From Silene conica (lineage: Eukaryota > Streptophyta > Magnoliopsida > Caryophyllales > Caryophyllaceae): DNA of 64,000 bases. Numbering within the stretch: position 1 is the stretch's first letter; every line of letters begins with the position of its first letter. Below, piece after piece: positions 32,031-44,774 of the stretch. The notes beneath the pieces were generated by a model. That model did no database searches, had not been told where the DNA came from, and saw only the letters and a list, made by a program, of their open reading frames with translations. A program made the position numbers and the translations under genes. Where the stretch lies: NCBI GenBank assembly GCA_029255685.2, contig CM055319.2:27561568-27625567 (forward strand), given 5' to 3'.

Positions 32031-35024
32031 TGTAACACCCCCATTTATTTAAGAGCCTTTAGCAAGACATTCTCAAATAAATAGAGTTGTTACCATCTCG
32101 GAATGTCCGAGGTAGTGTATAACAAAGTAAAACAACCAAGGTACTTTATATAAAACTGATAAAATTTAAACTTTTGTTATTACAAATACTGCTCAGCGGA
32201 AAAGAAAATACAACTGATGACTCTCTAGATGTGATATAATTCTAAGTCGGTCCAAAGTCTGCATCTCACATTCCTGCCCCAGCTCCTAGCTCATCTGTCT
32301 CTTTCCTGTAAAGCCTACTCCTCATTCCGGATCATCGTAGGTGCACACGAATACACTGTCAACCTCGCGGTTGAGTAGGATAACACGAAAATCAAATGCA
32401 ACAAATAATGATATGCAATGCCATGATATGCTCGAGCTCAATCTCAATCTCATTCTCAAACCCTTGCACCAAGCTATACCGAACCTCCCAGCAGACTATA
32501 ATCGGTTGTCACCGAACACCAGCTCAACAGCTGATAAGACACCAGGCCTGGTCTGCAGAACCACCCTGGGCTTTATATTTGATCAACATCTGACCCACAA
32601 CTATCTCAATTCCAATGCACATGCATGCTCATGAATGCAATACCAATAAAACTAACCATATAATATCATGCTCATACAAATCATACTTGCATCCATACAT
32701 GCAATAACCTCATACAATCACAACCATTCATAAAACATGGTAACAGTGTATCCTACCTGGATAGCAATATAGTCCAATAGCAAGCCAGCAAGCAAACAGA
32801 ATTATGCCACTTCAAAACCGTCACCTAATCAATATAATATACATAATTATTCACTAATATAATTACGTAAACAATTCTTATCTGTCCACTTAAACCAAAT
32901 TAATTAATTAAATTAATTAATTAATCAAAACAATTACGCCTAACGAGGTCGTACCAAATGTTACCCAATTCAATTATCTTAATAAGTCGATTAACAAGAT
33001 ACCGTCACATACCCATAATATAAATAGTCAACAAATTATTTATAATAAATACTAATAACAACTAATAGTAATATTAATACTAACAATAATAACAACAATG
33101 CTAATAACAACCCCTAACAAAATTAGTACTAGTAATAACATATATTAATAGTAATAAGAATAAATAATAGTAGTATCATAATACTAACATTAATAATAAT
33201 AATAATAATAATAGTAATAATAATAGTAATAATAACATATTACACGGACAACAACAACATTACAACACTAATAATAATAATAATACGAATAATACTACTT
33301 ATAATAATATTAATAATAATAATAATAACTACTATTACATATAATATTAATAATAATAATAATAATAATAAGTAATAATAATGATGAAATGCAATAGTTG
33401 GCAGTGTACAACAAAGTCACTAACACAGGACGAATAGGAAAACAGCAACAATAATAATAATAATAATCATCATCATCATAATCATGCGATATAACGCAAC
33501 AGACTATAAACAAAGACACCTCGCGCGCCCGACTTCCTGACCACGCCACCACCGGCCAGGCCACCTATGGCCAGCGCCAATGGTCCCATCCTTTCCCTCA
33601 CGCTACCACCCACAACGTACACCTCCTGTGCATCTCTCTCAGCTATTAAAACCGCCCCAAAACTCCTTCTAAAACCGCTGTGCACAACTCGATTTCTCGT
33701 TTTTTCCGTCGTCATCTAGCCACCCTATATTCTCACGCCACTCTCACTAACCACCAGTCCCCACACCTCCCCTGGACGCCACCATCATCACCACCGATCC
33801 ATGGTGGTTCCAGGGGTCATCACCGCGTCCCTTCGTCACCCTTTGAAACCCCACAAAACTCCGCCCTACTATACCGGTAACAAACTCTGTACCCAAACGC
33901 TAAAAAAAAAAACAGAGTATACGTTGTGTTTCTCCGACGGCCGCCACACAAGACACCCACAACCACCAATTGGGCCACCCTTATACGACTGCCATAACCG
34001 ACCAGATCAACCACCCCAATCCCGAAAGTCATCGTGGTCCCTACTATGCTCTACACTCGCCTTAGCACCAACACCGAACACGTTTATTCTCCCTCTGCCA
34101 CCACCCGCGTGGTGGTTCCCTGACCAGCTACACCACCCTACGACCATCCTTGCCATCCCTAGCCACGGTCTGGGTCGTGTCTCAGTCTCATGGTTCAGTA
34201 ATAAAGGGATTACATAAGTATAAATAAGACCGTCACAATTAAAACAACGATGAACGAAATCTTACCCTGGTAGTCACGGTGGTTGACGATGAATAGGCTG
34301 GTGTCTGGGTTCAATCTACCTCTCGCTCCTCCTTAATCCATGGTGGCTGATAGGTGAATAGGGTTTTTCTTTAGGTGTTGCTTAGTCGATGAATGAATAA
34401 GGTTTGTTTTGAGTTTGTCGATGGTAAGGGTTCGGGTTTGTATCTTTGGGTGAAAAGGGAATTGTGAAACACGTCTTTTACTATCAAAACCCGAGCCCGA
34501 CCCTTCTACTCGGTCATACCCGAGTCCACCCTTCTCTTACTCGGTCCATCATGCATCCTAAGACACTTACATGTCTATATCTCGTTTCTAATTCGTAACT
34601 TAAAATAACGTGTACGTATAAATTATTTATACCTAATAAATTAAGTAATTTAATATTAATAATATTAATTAAATCAAGTATAAGAATATAATTTTATTAG
34701 GAATAACATAAAAATATATAAAATTAGGATTTAAATATAATTATGACGTAAATAATAAAACAAGTATAAATGAGGAATAAATATAAAATATGAAATATAT
34801 TTAATTAAAAATATATTAACAAAATAAGGAAAATACGAATGAAATGCCCTTTTATGAAATAATCATCAAATATAAAATGATTATGAAATACAAATTAATC
34901 GTAGAAATACGATTTATAAAATAATAACAGTTTACGTAAAAACTTTATAAATATCCCATTTGAAATACTTGTATAAAATACGGTTTGACTGCCGTTGACC
35001 GAGGCTACTATACGGGGTATCACA
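32031..35024 (-). repeat. 5' LTR of LARD 1
   Basis: The 2994-bp copy matches 26179-29228 closely and ends CGGGGTATCACA before the TSD GATTT. Its AAT runs are shorter. Confidence 0.93.
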
Positions 35025-35234
35025 GATTTAATCTTAGTTTGTTTGCCTTAATTTGTCTTTACTTGTTAGTCTTATCACTCTGAAACCTATTACCTCGACT
35101 TAAGCTTGAATTAGAACCAAACTAATCAATTTTCCCTACCATCTTCGTGATCGACCCCGAATTTCATACTGCTTCCTTTCGGGTTTATAAATGTGTTTGA
35201 TGCCGGTAGTGACGGCAAAAGCCGGCCATCAAAA

Positions 35235-35252
35235 TGGCGCCGTTGCCGGGGA
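35235..35252 (+). other. Primer-binding site of E1 (tRNA-Asp type)
   Basis: TGGCGCCGTTGCCGGGGA lies three bases after the LTR end CCATCA and is identical to the site of E2 at 13111-13128. Confidence 0.85.
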
Positions 35253-35413
35253 TGGTGCTAGAGATTGTTTAGTTTAGTTTTATTTTTAGCCTTAGGTAGT
35301 TGTGCTTTCTTTGTCTTGTTCAAGCTTTTTTAGTTAAGTGTAGAGTGGTTGTTATTTTACTCTTCTTAGTGCCTAAAAAACACTAGGACGACTAATCTTT
35401 GTGCTAAGTTTTT

Positions 35414-37460
35414 ATGCCAAGGGGAGATTCAACTTCTTTACTTTCAAGCTCCGAACCGGAAAGGCTTTTTCGAGCCTTAAGGAACCGGACTTTAGCAAGA
35501 GTGAGAATTGCTTCCCAAGCATCAACTAGTCAAAACAACCCACCTTCTCCACCCGAAGCACAAAGCCCAAATCAAGACATTCCAAACCCAACCTCCGAAA
35601 ACTTCGACAACCCATTCTACCAATCACCACCACCCTCACCTCAAATTCCAAACCCACCACAAATTCATATAATGGCCGCCCTAAGAGATCACAATCTCCC
35701 CAACCACAATGATACAACAAACCCCATCAATTTTGGCAATCTTGTGCCACAAAACTTCGAGATCCACCCCTCTCAAATGAGCTCCATTGAGAAACATGCT
35801 TTTAGTGGAGCCTCTCATGAGGACGCCCACGGGCATTTGAGGAAGTTTAAGGGCAAAGTTGCCATGATTAAGAAGACGGGGGGTACCGGAAGAGACTTTG
35901 AGATTAATGATTTTTCCCTATTTATTGATAGATAACGCGGATAGGTGGTTGAACATTCATCCCCCAAATACCTTTACTACTTGGGATGACCTAGCCAAGG
36001 ATTTTCTTGCTAAGTATTATCCGTCTTCGAAAACCGCCATGATCCGTAACGAGATTACCCAATTCCAACAAGATGAGGGGGAAAGCTTGGGAGAGGCATG
36101 GGATCGGTATCGAGACTTGCTTGCTAGGTGTCCTCATCATGGGATACCTACATGGTATACCACCCAAACTTTCTTTCAAACTCTCCTTCCACGTACAAAG
36201 GAGATGGTGAATGCGTCGGCGGGGGGTAGTTTTGATCACTTGCCACATGAAGATGGGACCGAGCTTATCAAGAAGATCGTAGATTCCGAAGAGAACTATG
36301 GGACTAGGGGAAATTCATTGAGAAGAAGTAGCAAATACCCCAATGAGAGCCTTTCCAACTCCAAAGCCAATGAAGAAACCAATGTCAAGATAGACTTGTT
36401 GACTAAGAAGTTGGAGGAGTTAACAAAGGGGTCTACAAGCAAAGAAACCAAGGGTAACACTCCGGGGATGTACCAAGTGCACAATATTGTTTCATGCGAC
36501 TTGTGTGGAGGAAGTGGGCATACATTCGATGTGTGTGCCAATAATTCGTATGAGGGAAGTGGAAGTGAGGAGGAGTTGTATGCTTTCCACGCCTTCAACA
36601 ACTCGAAGAATCTAAACACTTTCAACCCGAATTCAAACTACTACCACCCCGGAATTCGAGGGAGCCCTTACATGAGCTACAAAAGCACGATTGTTTTAAA
36701 CCCACATCAAATTCAACAACCTAAAAACCCACCCGGATTCCAACCAAGGGGTGAGAATTTCAACTCAAGGAACAATTACCATAATCAAATTTTTTACCAA
36801 GGAAATCAATCCAACCAAGCCAACCAAGGGTTTTCACAAAATTTCAATGATCCAAACTTCAACCCCAATTTCAACAATCACAACCAACAAAATTTCAACC
36901 ACCCAAATCAAAACAATTTCAACAACCAACCGTCATTGCAAAACAATTTCAACAACCCAAACTCACAACAAAACTTCCACAACAACAATTTCAACAATCA
37001 AAATTTCAATGACCAAAATTTCAACCAACAATTTCCTAACCACAACCAAAACCCAAACTTCAACAATCAAGGGCCCAAGGGAAATCAACAAGGTGGGGGC
37101 GCAAGGAATGACTACGGGTTCCCCTTGCCCCTTACCAACACACCTCACCAAGATCACTCAAGTGACTCTCAAGTTGGGGAGTTGCTTAAACTTGTGAAAG
37201 GCATGCAAGCGACGCATAACCAAGAAATGATGAATTTGAAGGTTGCTAATCAAAAAGAAATCCGGGAAATGGAGGCTAGAGTTGCCTCACAAGCCTTAGC
37301 CAACCCACAAAGGCCACCGGGCGACTTTCTTGCCCAAGGTCAAAGCTCCCGGGATGCTTCAAAACCACATGGTGTCAATGCTATCATGACAAACAAGCAA
37401 GAACAACCTATGCTAGAGAAGAGAGGCGATGAAGGAAGGGCTAAGCAAGACAAGTTATGA
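35414..37460 (+). pseudogene. gag of E1
   Basis: The region encodes a Ty3-type Gag. It contains a disordered Pro/Ser/Asn-rich start, a gag domain with FHTF-like WDDLAKDFLAKYYPSSK and AWDRYRDLLARCPHHG signatures, and a CCHC knuckle CDLCGGSGHTFDVC near nucleotide 36500. A long Asn/Gln/Phe tract (36750-37080) follows. The frame is not continuous (about one break), so the gene is a fossil. Gag of this family would form the particle in the cytoplasm. It is followed at once by the protease frame, as in other Athila/Tat-like elements. Confidence 0.85.
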
Positions 37461-38623
37461 CGGTGTTTGGAAGTGGAAGTGAGGAATGTGTTGAGGAGAA
37501 ATTGATGGTGATGGTGCCCACCACTTCTCCGAATGAGTTCGATGAGGTCGATATTGATGACATAGACTTTGTCATGCAACAAGTCTTGGAAATTCCAAAG
37601 AAGAGTTGTACCAAAGGGAAAGAGGTACATGTGATAGAAGAAGAGAACCGTGGATATGTGGAGAGCCTCATGGAGAAGAGAATGTGCGAATTCTTCCGTA
37701 AAATCACCAAGGGGGATCCTCGTTGTTGTGAATTGATTAAACTTGTTGATAAGGTGGAGGCCACAATCCCCTCCACCGAAGAAAAGAGGGAAGTAAATGC
37801 CATCTCATTGGCGGCAAAAAGGATTCCGAATGATTTGCCAATCAAGTTAGGAGATCCGGGGAGCTTTTCTATTCAATGCTCCGTAGGAGGAAGAAACATT
37901 GAGTATGCTTTATGTGACCTAGGAGCAAGTGTGAGTGTTATCCCGCTTGCCATGGCTAAGAGATTAAGCATCAAACACTTATCACCTCCTACAACGGACA
38001 TCACTCTTGCCGAAGGGACGGTTATACCTACTATTGGAGTCCTTGAAGATGCGGTGGTTAAGGTGGGATCCCTTTCCATCCCCACCAACTTTATGGTCGT
38101 TGATATTCCGGTCGGTGAAAGCTCTTTCGTAATTCTTGGGAGGCCCTTCTTGGCCACCGGGGGAGCAATCATTGACGTGAAGAGAGGTAGACTATCCTTC
38201 CAAGTTGGAGATGAGATGTGTGAATTCGTGCTCCCGGATGCTCCGGACAAGTACCTTGAGGATGCAAAGAAAAGCGTGAGCTTGATTGCCACGATTAGGA
38301 GAGGTGAGCCCTCGGTGAGGTTGGATGAAAAAGGTCCCAAGGAAGATGTTAAGTTTGACTATTGTGAGCCATTTGGTGAGGAAGTGAAAAACCCCAATGG
38401 CAAGGAAGAGGAGATGTGTTCAAGTAGTTTCTTCAAAAGCCCCGAAAGTGGAAGGGGGGTGTTGAAGGAACTACTTTTGGAAAAAGGTGTTAAGTTTCGA
38501 GAACCGCGGTTGAGTAGAATGGAAACTCAAAGTGCAAGCAAGGTTGAGGCCCCGGCCGAAGCTTTTGACCTTTTCTTAAAGTCTCTAGCTAGCATGGACG
38601 AGGTTCCCGTCTACAAAAATTGA
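37457..38623 (+). CDS. Protease region of E1, 388 codons
   Basis: The open frame overlaps the end of gag. It contains a retropepsin-like domain with CDLGASVSVIPLAMAKRL near residue 153 and FVILGRPFLATGGAIIDV near residue 229, closely similar to the protease part of the E2 polyprotein. The start before the domain is charged and low-complexity, and the tail after it has no recognisable domain. No reverse transcriptase follows; the next 980 bp are non-coding. In the family the enzyme matures Gag. Whether the first ATG is used is unknown, because expression is normally as part of a polyprotein. Confidence 0.8.
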   Translation: MTVFGSGSEECVEEKLMVMVPTTSPNEFDEVDIDDIDFVMQQVLEIPKKSCTKGKEVHVIEEENRGYVESLMEKRMCEFFRKITKGDPRCCELIKLVDKVEATIPSTEEKREVNAISLAAKRIPNDLPIKLGDPGSFSIQCSVGGRNIEYALCDLGASVSVIPLAMAKRLSIKHLSPPTTDITLAEGTVIPTIGVLEDAVVKVGSLSIPTNFMVVDIPVGESSFVILGRPFLATGGAIIDVKRGRLSFQVGDEMCEFVLPDAPDKYLEDAKKSVSLIATIRRGEPSVRLDEKGPKEDVKFDYCEPFGEEVKNPNGKEEEMCSSSFFKSPESGRGVLKELLLEKGVKFREPRLSRMETQSASKVEAPAEAFDLFLKSLASMDEVPVYKN

Positions 38624-39600
38624 AGATTGTTCGTGTAAGGTTTGGTGGAGTCACTTAATAACCACCGTTTGTAAGTATTAGCTTCCTATCTTTCATGTAG
38701 TTTGCATTTTAGTTCGATTTTTAGTTCAATTTCTAGCTTGCATGTGAGATTTGGAAGTATTGGTTGCTTGTTGTTGGTTAATTCTAGAGTATAGTCGGAG
38801 GATGATAGGCAAAATCGTTGTTGGCAAACTCCATTTTTGATGGTCAAGTAAATTATTTTTCGAAATTTTGCACAGGTACTCCCAGCCAGGGTACCGGCCG
38901 ACGGTCCATTACCGGCTAAGAGTACCTGGGCACATTTCTGTTTTTGATGATTTATTTGGGCAGATTTCAGGTTTTGCACTCTAAGCCTGTACCAGACCGG
39001 CAGCCGGTCTACCGGCTTAGAGTCAGGTTACTTATTCAAAAAGGCGAAAATTAATAGGAAGTTCGATTCTTAGCCGGTAGGCCGGCAGCCGGTCCACCGG
39101 CTGAGAATCATGAGTGTGTGTCTAGAGTTGAAGAAAAAGAAGAGAAGAAGGGTTCCCCAGCCGGTAGGCCGGCAGCCGGCCCGCCGGCTGGGAGTTTTTG
39201 TAAGAGAAGAAAAAGAAGAAAAGAGGAGAAGAGAAGAAGGATTCCCCAGCCGGTCGGCCGGCAGCCGGTCCGCCGGCTGGGTGTTTTGTACCAAGGTTTT
39301 GAAGACGAAGGGAAATGAAGACTGACTTTGAGCCGGTCGGCCGGCTCAGAATCAGATGTTATGTCATAAATGCGAAAAATCCATAAAAATCCTAACCCTA
39401 ACTCTGAGCCGGTCGACCGGAAGCCGGTGCCAGACTGGCCCAGAGTCCCCTACCGCGAATTTAAAACGCACAACTCACCTCATTTTTTTTCATTTCTTCT
39501 TCTTTCTTTCTTTTTTCCTCCTTCTCTCTTAAATCCCCAACCTACAAAAACTCTCTAAATCAACCCAAATCAACCTCTTTCATCCTTCCCACCAAAAATC
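38624..39600 (+). other. Non-coding stretch of E1 with seven AGCCGG palindromes
   Basis: The region between protease and ORF-1-like gene holds GC-rich symmetric motifs at 38884-38917, 38984-39017, 39072-39102, 39159-39189, 39248-39278, 39331-39346 (half unit) and 39407-39440. Short frames on both strands here (39070-39325) are by-products of the repeats. The region just before 39601 is a pyrimidine-rich run (39475-39530). Confidence 0.85.
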
Positions 39601-41333
39601 ATGTCCGGAAACCGAACGGAGAGGAGATCTAAATCGCGACATGACCCGGCGGTTGAACAAGAAGTACAAAATGTGATTGATAGCAGCTATATTGGTCCCG
39701 ATCCGGACTTTCCTGGTCTCCAATTTGCAACTATCACCCAAAAAGGTAACTTCACTTATTTCAAACATCGCCCCCTTCACCCGACTCGGTTTATTGATAG
39801 GGTCTCCATGAGGGAGTTAGGGATTGATAAGATTACTGAGACACTTTTTGATGGAATGGGAATGAAAGCTTTATATGAAACTAGACCGGCTCATACCTCT
39901 CCCCGCTTGACTTGGGAATTTCTGAGCTCACTTGTGGTTACCAAGAACCGAGGGTTAGGGAAGATAGTTTTCTTAGAATTTCGTCTTATGAATAAGCAAC
40001 ACCGCTTGACTTTGGAGGACTTTGGCTTGATTTTTGGTCTAAATGGGAAATTGCCCATTCATCCTCCGGAGGGATTTGACACGGAGGCTATTTGGACGGC
40101 CATTACCGGCTTGGTGAGTGATAGAACAAAGAAGAAGCCGGCTAATCGGGTGCATTTGGCGCCAATTAGGATATGGCACCGTTTCATGGGGTGGACCGTC
40201 CTATCTCGGGATGAGCCGCATAATTTTAGAACCGAGGAACTTGAGATTTTTTGTTCTTATCTGATCAGTGGGCCGAAGCTTAGCATTGCCCATCATATGG
40301 CTCTTCATTTGAGCCGGTTGGCCACCCAACCTCAGCTTACCACTACGATTTGTGTTGGCGGAATGGTTACTTTGATTGCCGACAACCTTTGTCAAAGGCA
40401 TTTTAATGTTAATTATATCTAGGTAGAGAACATCCTATCTCGCCGGTACATGCAGGATGCCTTGGGGTGGATCAAATATAACCCCAATGACCGGCAAGAG
40501 TATTGGCAGATTCATGTTAACAACAAATTCAGAAATTCCGTCCCTTTGCCAAACAGCGATAGGATGAGGGTAGTGCCCGAAAATACCTCATACCTCCTTG
40601 ACATTGAGGTCGATCCAGATGAGCTCCCACTTGATCAGCGCCCTCCCAGAGTTTATGCCCGCGATAGGGTCGGTACTACCACCTCCGACCTCCAGTTTCA
40701 GCAGCCCGCAGTCACTATGCCTCCTTTTCAGAGTGGTCCTACCTTTTTCCAGGGCTCGACCTCCAGTTCCGTTCCTCCTCTTCAGCCTTCCCCCATTACA
40801 CTAGGACCTCATTGATTTTATGGCCCGAGTTGATTTGAATATGAAGACGGCAACAGAGCTTGCTGATGAGCGTCAGGCGTTGACGGATGAGCGCCATAGG
40901 GATGTGTGTTATAGGCTTCACTACTTGTACCACGATCAGGCCTATGGGACCTTCCCTAGCTACGACCAGTCTGTTCGTGATGACTACCGTCATGCAGCCG
41001 GTGGTCACCCTTCATACTACTTGCCTCCTGAGGGTGGATATGTGCCCCCTGAGGGACGTTTTTACGGGGAGATTAATGTTGCCCCGGGCTACTTCTCTAG
41101 CCCGATCTTTCCCCTAATTTCCGTAGAGATGCGGACTCAGGCCCTCAAGGGCATCTGCCTCCTAGTGGCATGGTTGGTGATCCGGGAGCTAGTGGCTCGC
41201 GTGCTTCGCCCTTTCGAGATGTCATGATCAACCCGGGTGACTACATGCAAGTGGATGTGACAATGGAGATGATGATGATGATGGAGATGAGGACGGCGAA
41301 GGTTATGAGTCCGAGGATCATTTTGATCAGTGA
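39601..41333 (+). pseudogene. ATHILA ORF-1-like gene of E1
   Basis: The first part (from the ATG at 39601, about 270 codons) resembles the ATHILA ORF-1 family found downstream of gag-pol in Athila elements: TWEFLSSLVV, FRLMNKQHRLTLEDFGLIFGL and IWHRFMGWTVLSRDEPHNFRTEELEIF. It continues with a Pro/Gln-rich part and an acidic tail near 41260-41333. The open reading is in several pieces with a few breaks, so it is a fossil. The function of this family is not settled; it has been called envelope-like because of its position. Here it follows gag-protease directly with no pol between. Confidence 0.75.
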
Positions 41334-44300
41334 CCACCCTTAGAGGTGGTAGGTGATGTCTATGCTCCCATTTGAAAATCCAAAGCAAGTACTTCCTTAA
41401 ATCCAAATTTATCTTTAGTTTGCATTTTTCCTTTTAGCATGCATTTAGAGTAGTTAGCTAGTTTAGATAGCTTGTTTTTGTTTTTTTATCCTTTCACTGT
41501 TGGAGCTAGTGTCCTCAACAGTTAGTGCGACAACACATATAAATCTCTTAAAGAAACACTGGGTATACTTTGTATTTTAGCCAGTTGATTCACGTTTATC
41601 AATAACGGTTGGCTTGCTAGAAAGTTTGACGTTATTGTCATACAGATGGCGGTAATCAACTGGTCCCTAAGAGTCACACCTAAAGGATGGAATCTGAGAG
41701 ATATGATTAGATGAAAATTTAATCATATTGATACCCTATATGACTAAACGGTTAGTCAATGTAATGATGACATAATTATTTAATACGGATTAAATAATAT
41801 TAGCTAAGACGAATTAAAATGTTAATTCGTAATTAAATATAAAATGTTATATTTAATTATGTGTAATGAAATTATTTAATAAAGATTAAAATGATTTAAT
41901 TAAATATAAAAGGTTATATTTAATTAGTGGATTATAAATATAAGATATTTATAAGATAAAACATTACACAAGAGAGATATAACCGATTCTATAAAGATAG
42001 AATTTCGGTCTGAGCAATTATTAAGTTGTTCAGTTGTTATGAAGTGTTGTAGGTAGAACCAAATACTGATAGAAGTGTTTGCTGCTATAAATAGGACATT
42101 CATTTTGCACTTAAAGAACACGAGTTACACGACATACATACTCCCTCTCTCTCTCTCTAGCTTTCATCTTACACAAAATTAAAGGTAATTTTGCAATTTC
42201 TAGCTCAGGAAAGGGTATTTCTTGGAACATCTTGGGTGCAACGATTAGGAGGATATCTGTTTTGATATCTGATCTTAGGCCTTTGCAAGGACAGAAGGTT
42301 AATTCTTGATCCCAATCTTTGTATCTTGTTCTTCGTTTATGACTATAAATCGTACATTATAAATTTGTTATAATCCTGCATATAAAGAATTGGGATTATA
42401 TACAGATATTTTCACACATTCACATCATTAGTATAGTTGCATTTAGTTGCATTCATTTATTTGCATTCATGTAGATTAGAGCACTTAGTTTGCATTTTAG
42501 CTTAGTTTTTAGTTTTTCTTTTCTTTTGTTTATTTTTACTTTTATTGCTTTCATAAAAATCAAAAATCCAAAAAAATTGAAAAGCCAAAAAAACCTTCAA
42601 AAACATGTTCTTTACTTTCCGGTTTTCCTCCTCACATTATGCACATAGATAAGTGTGGGGAGGAAGAACCGTTTATTCCAAAAAACTCAAAAACAAGTTT
42701 TACATTTTCTTAAAAAATTCAAAAAAGCCAAAAACATGTTGTTTTCGTTCTTTTTCTTCATTTCCCCCTTGAACTTTGTTCCATTGAGGACAATGTAAAT
42801 ATTAAGTGTGGGGAGGGAAAATATTCATCTTGTGAATATTTCTTTGTTTTTGTAAATATGAAAAAACTTCTAAAATGCCAAAAAAATCGAAAAATTTGAA
42901 AAATTTCAAAAAAACATGTTTTTCCTTTCCTTTGTTTTTGTCCTTTGTTTGCATTATATATATGTTTGTTGGACTAATCAAGTGGCAGATGCAACTACAA
43001 TCCGAGGTACTAGGAGAATGAAGATGCTTGGTATACTCTTTCTTACTTCTTTCTTCCCTTCCCTACTTCTTTTTATGTTGATAGCATGAAGGAGAACGAG
43101 ATTTTTGTGCCTTGGATGTTCCTTTGAGGAACTTGTGGTTGTTGTGGATGATGTGCTGCTAGTTTAGTCCTCTTGTTGTTACATGTTTGTTATGTTTGTC
43201 ATTAGTTTACTTTGGTTTCACATGCTTTTCATTTTCATAGTTTTGTGAATATTTGTTAGTCGGTTTTTCTCTTTTGCATTTATTTGTAAATATGCATAAG
43301 AGGTTGAATAGTGGATGATATATGCCGTCAATGATGATATTTGTCTTGCTTGTGTCTTACCCCTCCTAATAGCTTGCACCGTTCGATGTCACCTTGTTAG
43401 GGTTCTTGATTGCAAGGACCCGGAAGTCTAGGCTTAATGACCAAGTTTCGACCACCATGTGAGACCGTGTTAGACCTTGACTCGACCTAGGACCGGCATT
43501 AGCTACTCAAATGTGTGGATAGAGCCTCCTTTATAGTCGGCCCATCAAACCGACTCAGTTTAGGATCGTGAGTAGTCCTCCTTACGTGGTATGTTATGTC
43601 AATACGCATAAGTATGGCGCTCGTTCCTTATTTCCGTGTTTATGTTCATGTGCATGTGAGACAACTCTTGTTTAAAATAAATCAACTTCACATTTGCCAA
43701 ATTAGCCTTGTTTTGACCCTTGCATCTTATTCCCTCTTTTTGTTTAGCCACTTTTTCATTTGGCCTTAACCACTAAATGAGCTACATCCCCAAAAACACC
43801 CTTCCTTGATCAAGAATGGTTGCTTTTCTGGTACTTTGTTGTGGTAGAGTCGGGATTTAGATGTTGGTTGATGCACTCTTCCTCTTTGGTCACTACTTGG
43901 TTTCTTGGTGAGTAGAAGTTTGAGAAAAAGAAAAGAAAAGAAAAAAATGAAAAAAGAAAGAAAATAGAAAATCAAAGAAAAAAGTTGAAAAAGTTTTGAA
44001 AAATCCAAAAAGAAAAGTGTATATATGTGTTTTGAAAAAGAAAAACGCTAGCAACAACTCCCTTCCATCAAGGGGAGATAGAAAAAGTGGTCTTTTGATG
44101 TTTTTACATGCGTGCCGGGTTTACACAGTTTTTGCATCTGATTTGGATTTCAAGTCTTATGTTAGGGTGTAGACGTTGTTCGGTGTTTTAAATAATGACC
44201 GCTTTGTTAAAGGTTGTGATGGGTTTGTTTTTCCAAAGTAAGTTGGAGTTTATGCAATTTTTGCTTGGTTTTGTGAAAACCAAAGTTAGGGCATAAACGT

Positions 44301-44774
44301 TGCTTAGTTTTTGTAATAAGGAGTTGTGTTGATCATGACAATCATTCTTGTTTTTGAGTCTCAAATTCTAGAACGGTGCTTGCACCAAACCATTTTCACC
44401 CAACCCAAGCCCCGTTGCATCCTTGTTGTTGTACTCATCATGTGCATTTGCATTTTCTCATGGATTTTTGGATGGAGTACCATTCTAGATTGCGGGCATG
44501 CGTCGCAAGTTGAGGTAGGTGAGTGATTTTGGTTACTTTTTGTCACAAAAATCACCCCCTTTCTTTCCTTGTGTGTTGAGTGTTACCCGTGAGAGTCGGT
44601 GCTTAGGGTTCTCTTATCGGTTATATGGGTCTAGCATGGAGTCGAATCATACGTGCGTCGTGTGAATCTTGGAAGAATAGCTTAGTGCTTCCGTTTGCCC
44701 GCCTTGAATTAGTTTCTTGGTCTTTGGTGATGTCATTGTTGGTTGCTTGAGTTGGTTTAGGGGTTTGGCACCGT
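41334..44774 (+). other. 3' non-coding region of E1
   Basis: Apart from the nested solo LTR at 41498-42418 no gene is recognised. Three A-rich modules that lead into CATGTT (about 42545-42606, 42690-42740, 42857-42925) alternate with polypurine-like AAGTGTGGGGAGG at 42651-42663 and 42803-42815. A second A-rich run lies at 43920-44045. Repeated T-rich paragraphs near 44100-44330 begin with similar phrases (GTTTTTGCATCTG, TGCAATTTTTGC). The region ends where LARD 2 starts at 44775. Confidence 0.6.
41498..42418 (+). mobile_element. Solo LTR of the copia 3 family, TSD TTCAC
   Basis: The 921-bp LTR begins TGTTGGAGCTAGTGTCC and ends GATATTTTCACACA. TTCAC flanks it at 41493-41497 and 42419-42423. 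It matches the reverse complement of 1294-2298. One LTR with one TSD pair marks a solo LTR. Confidence 0.93.
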
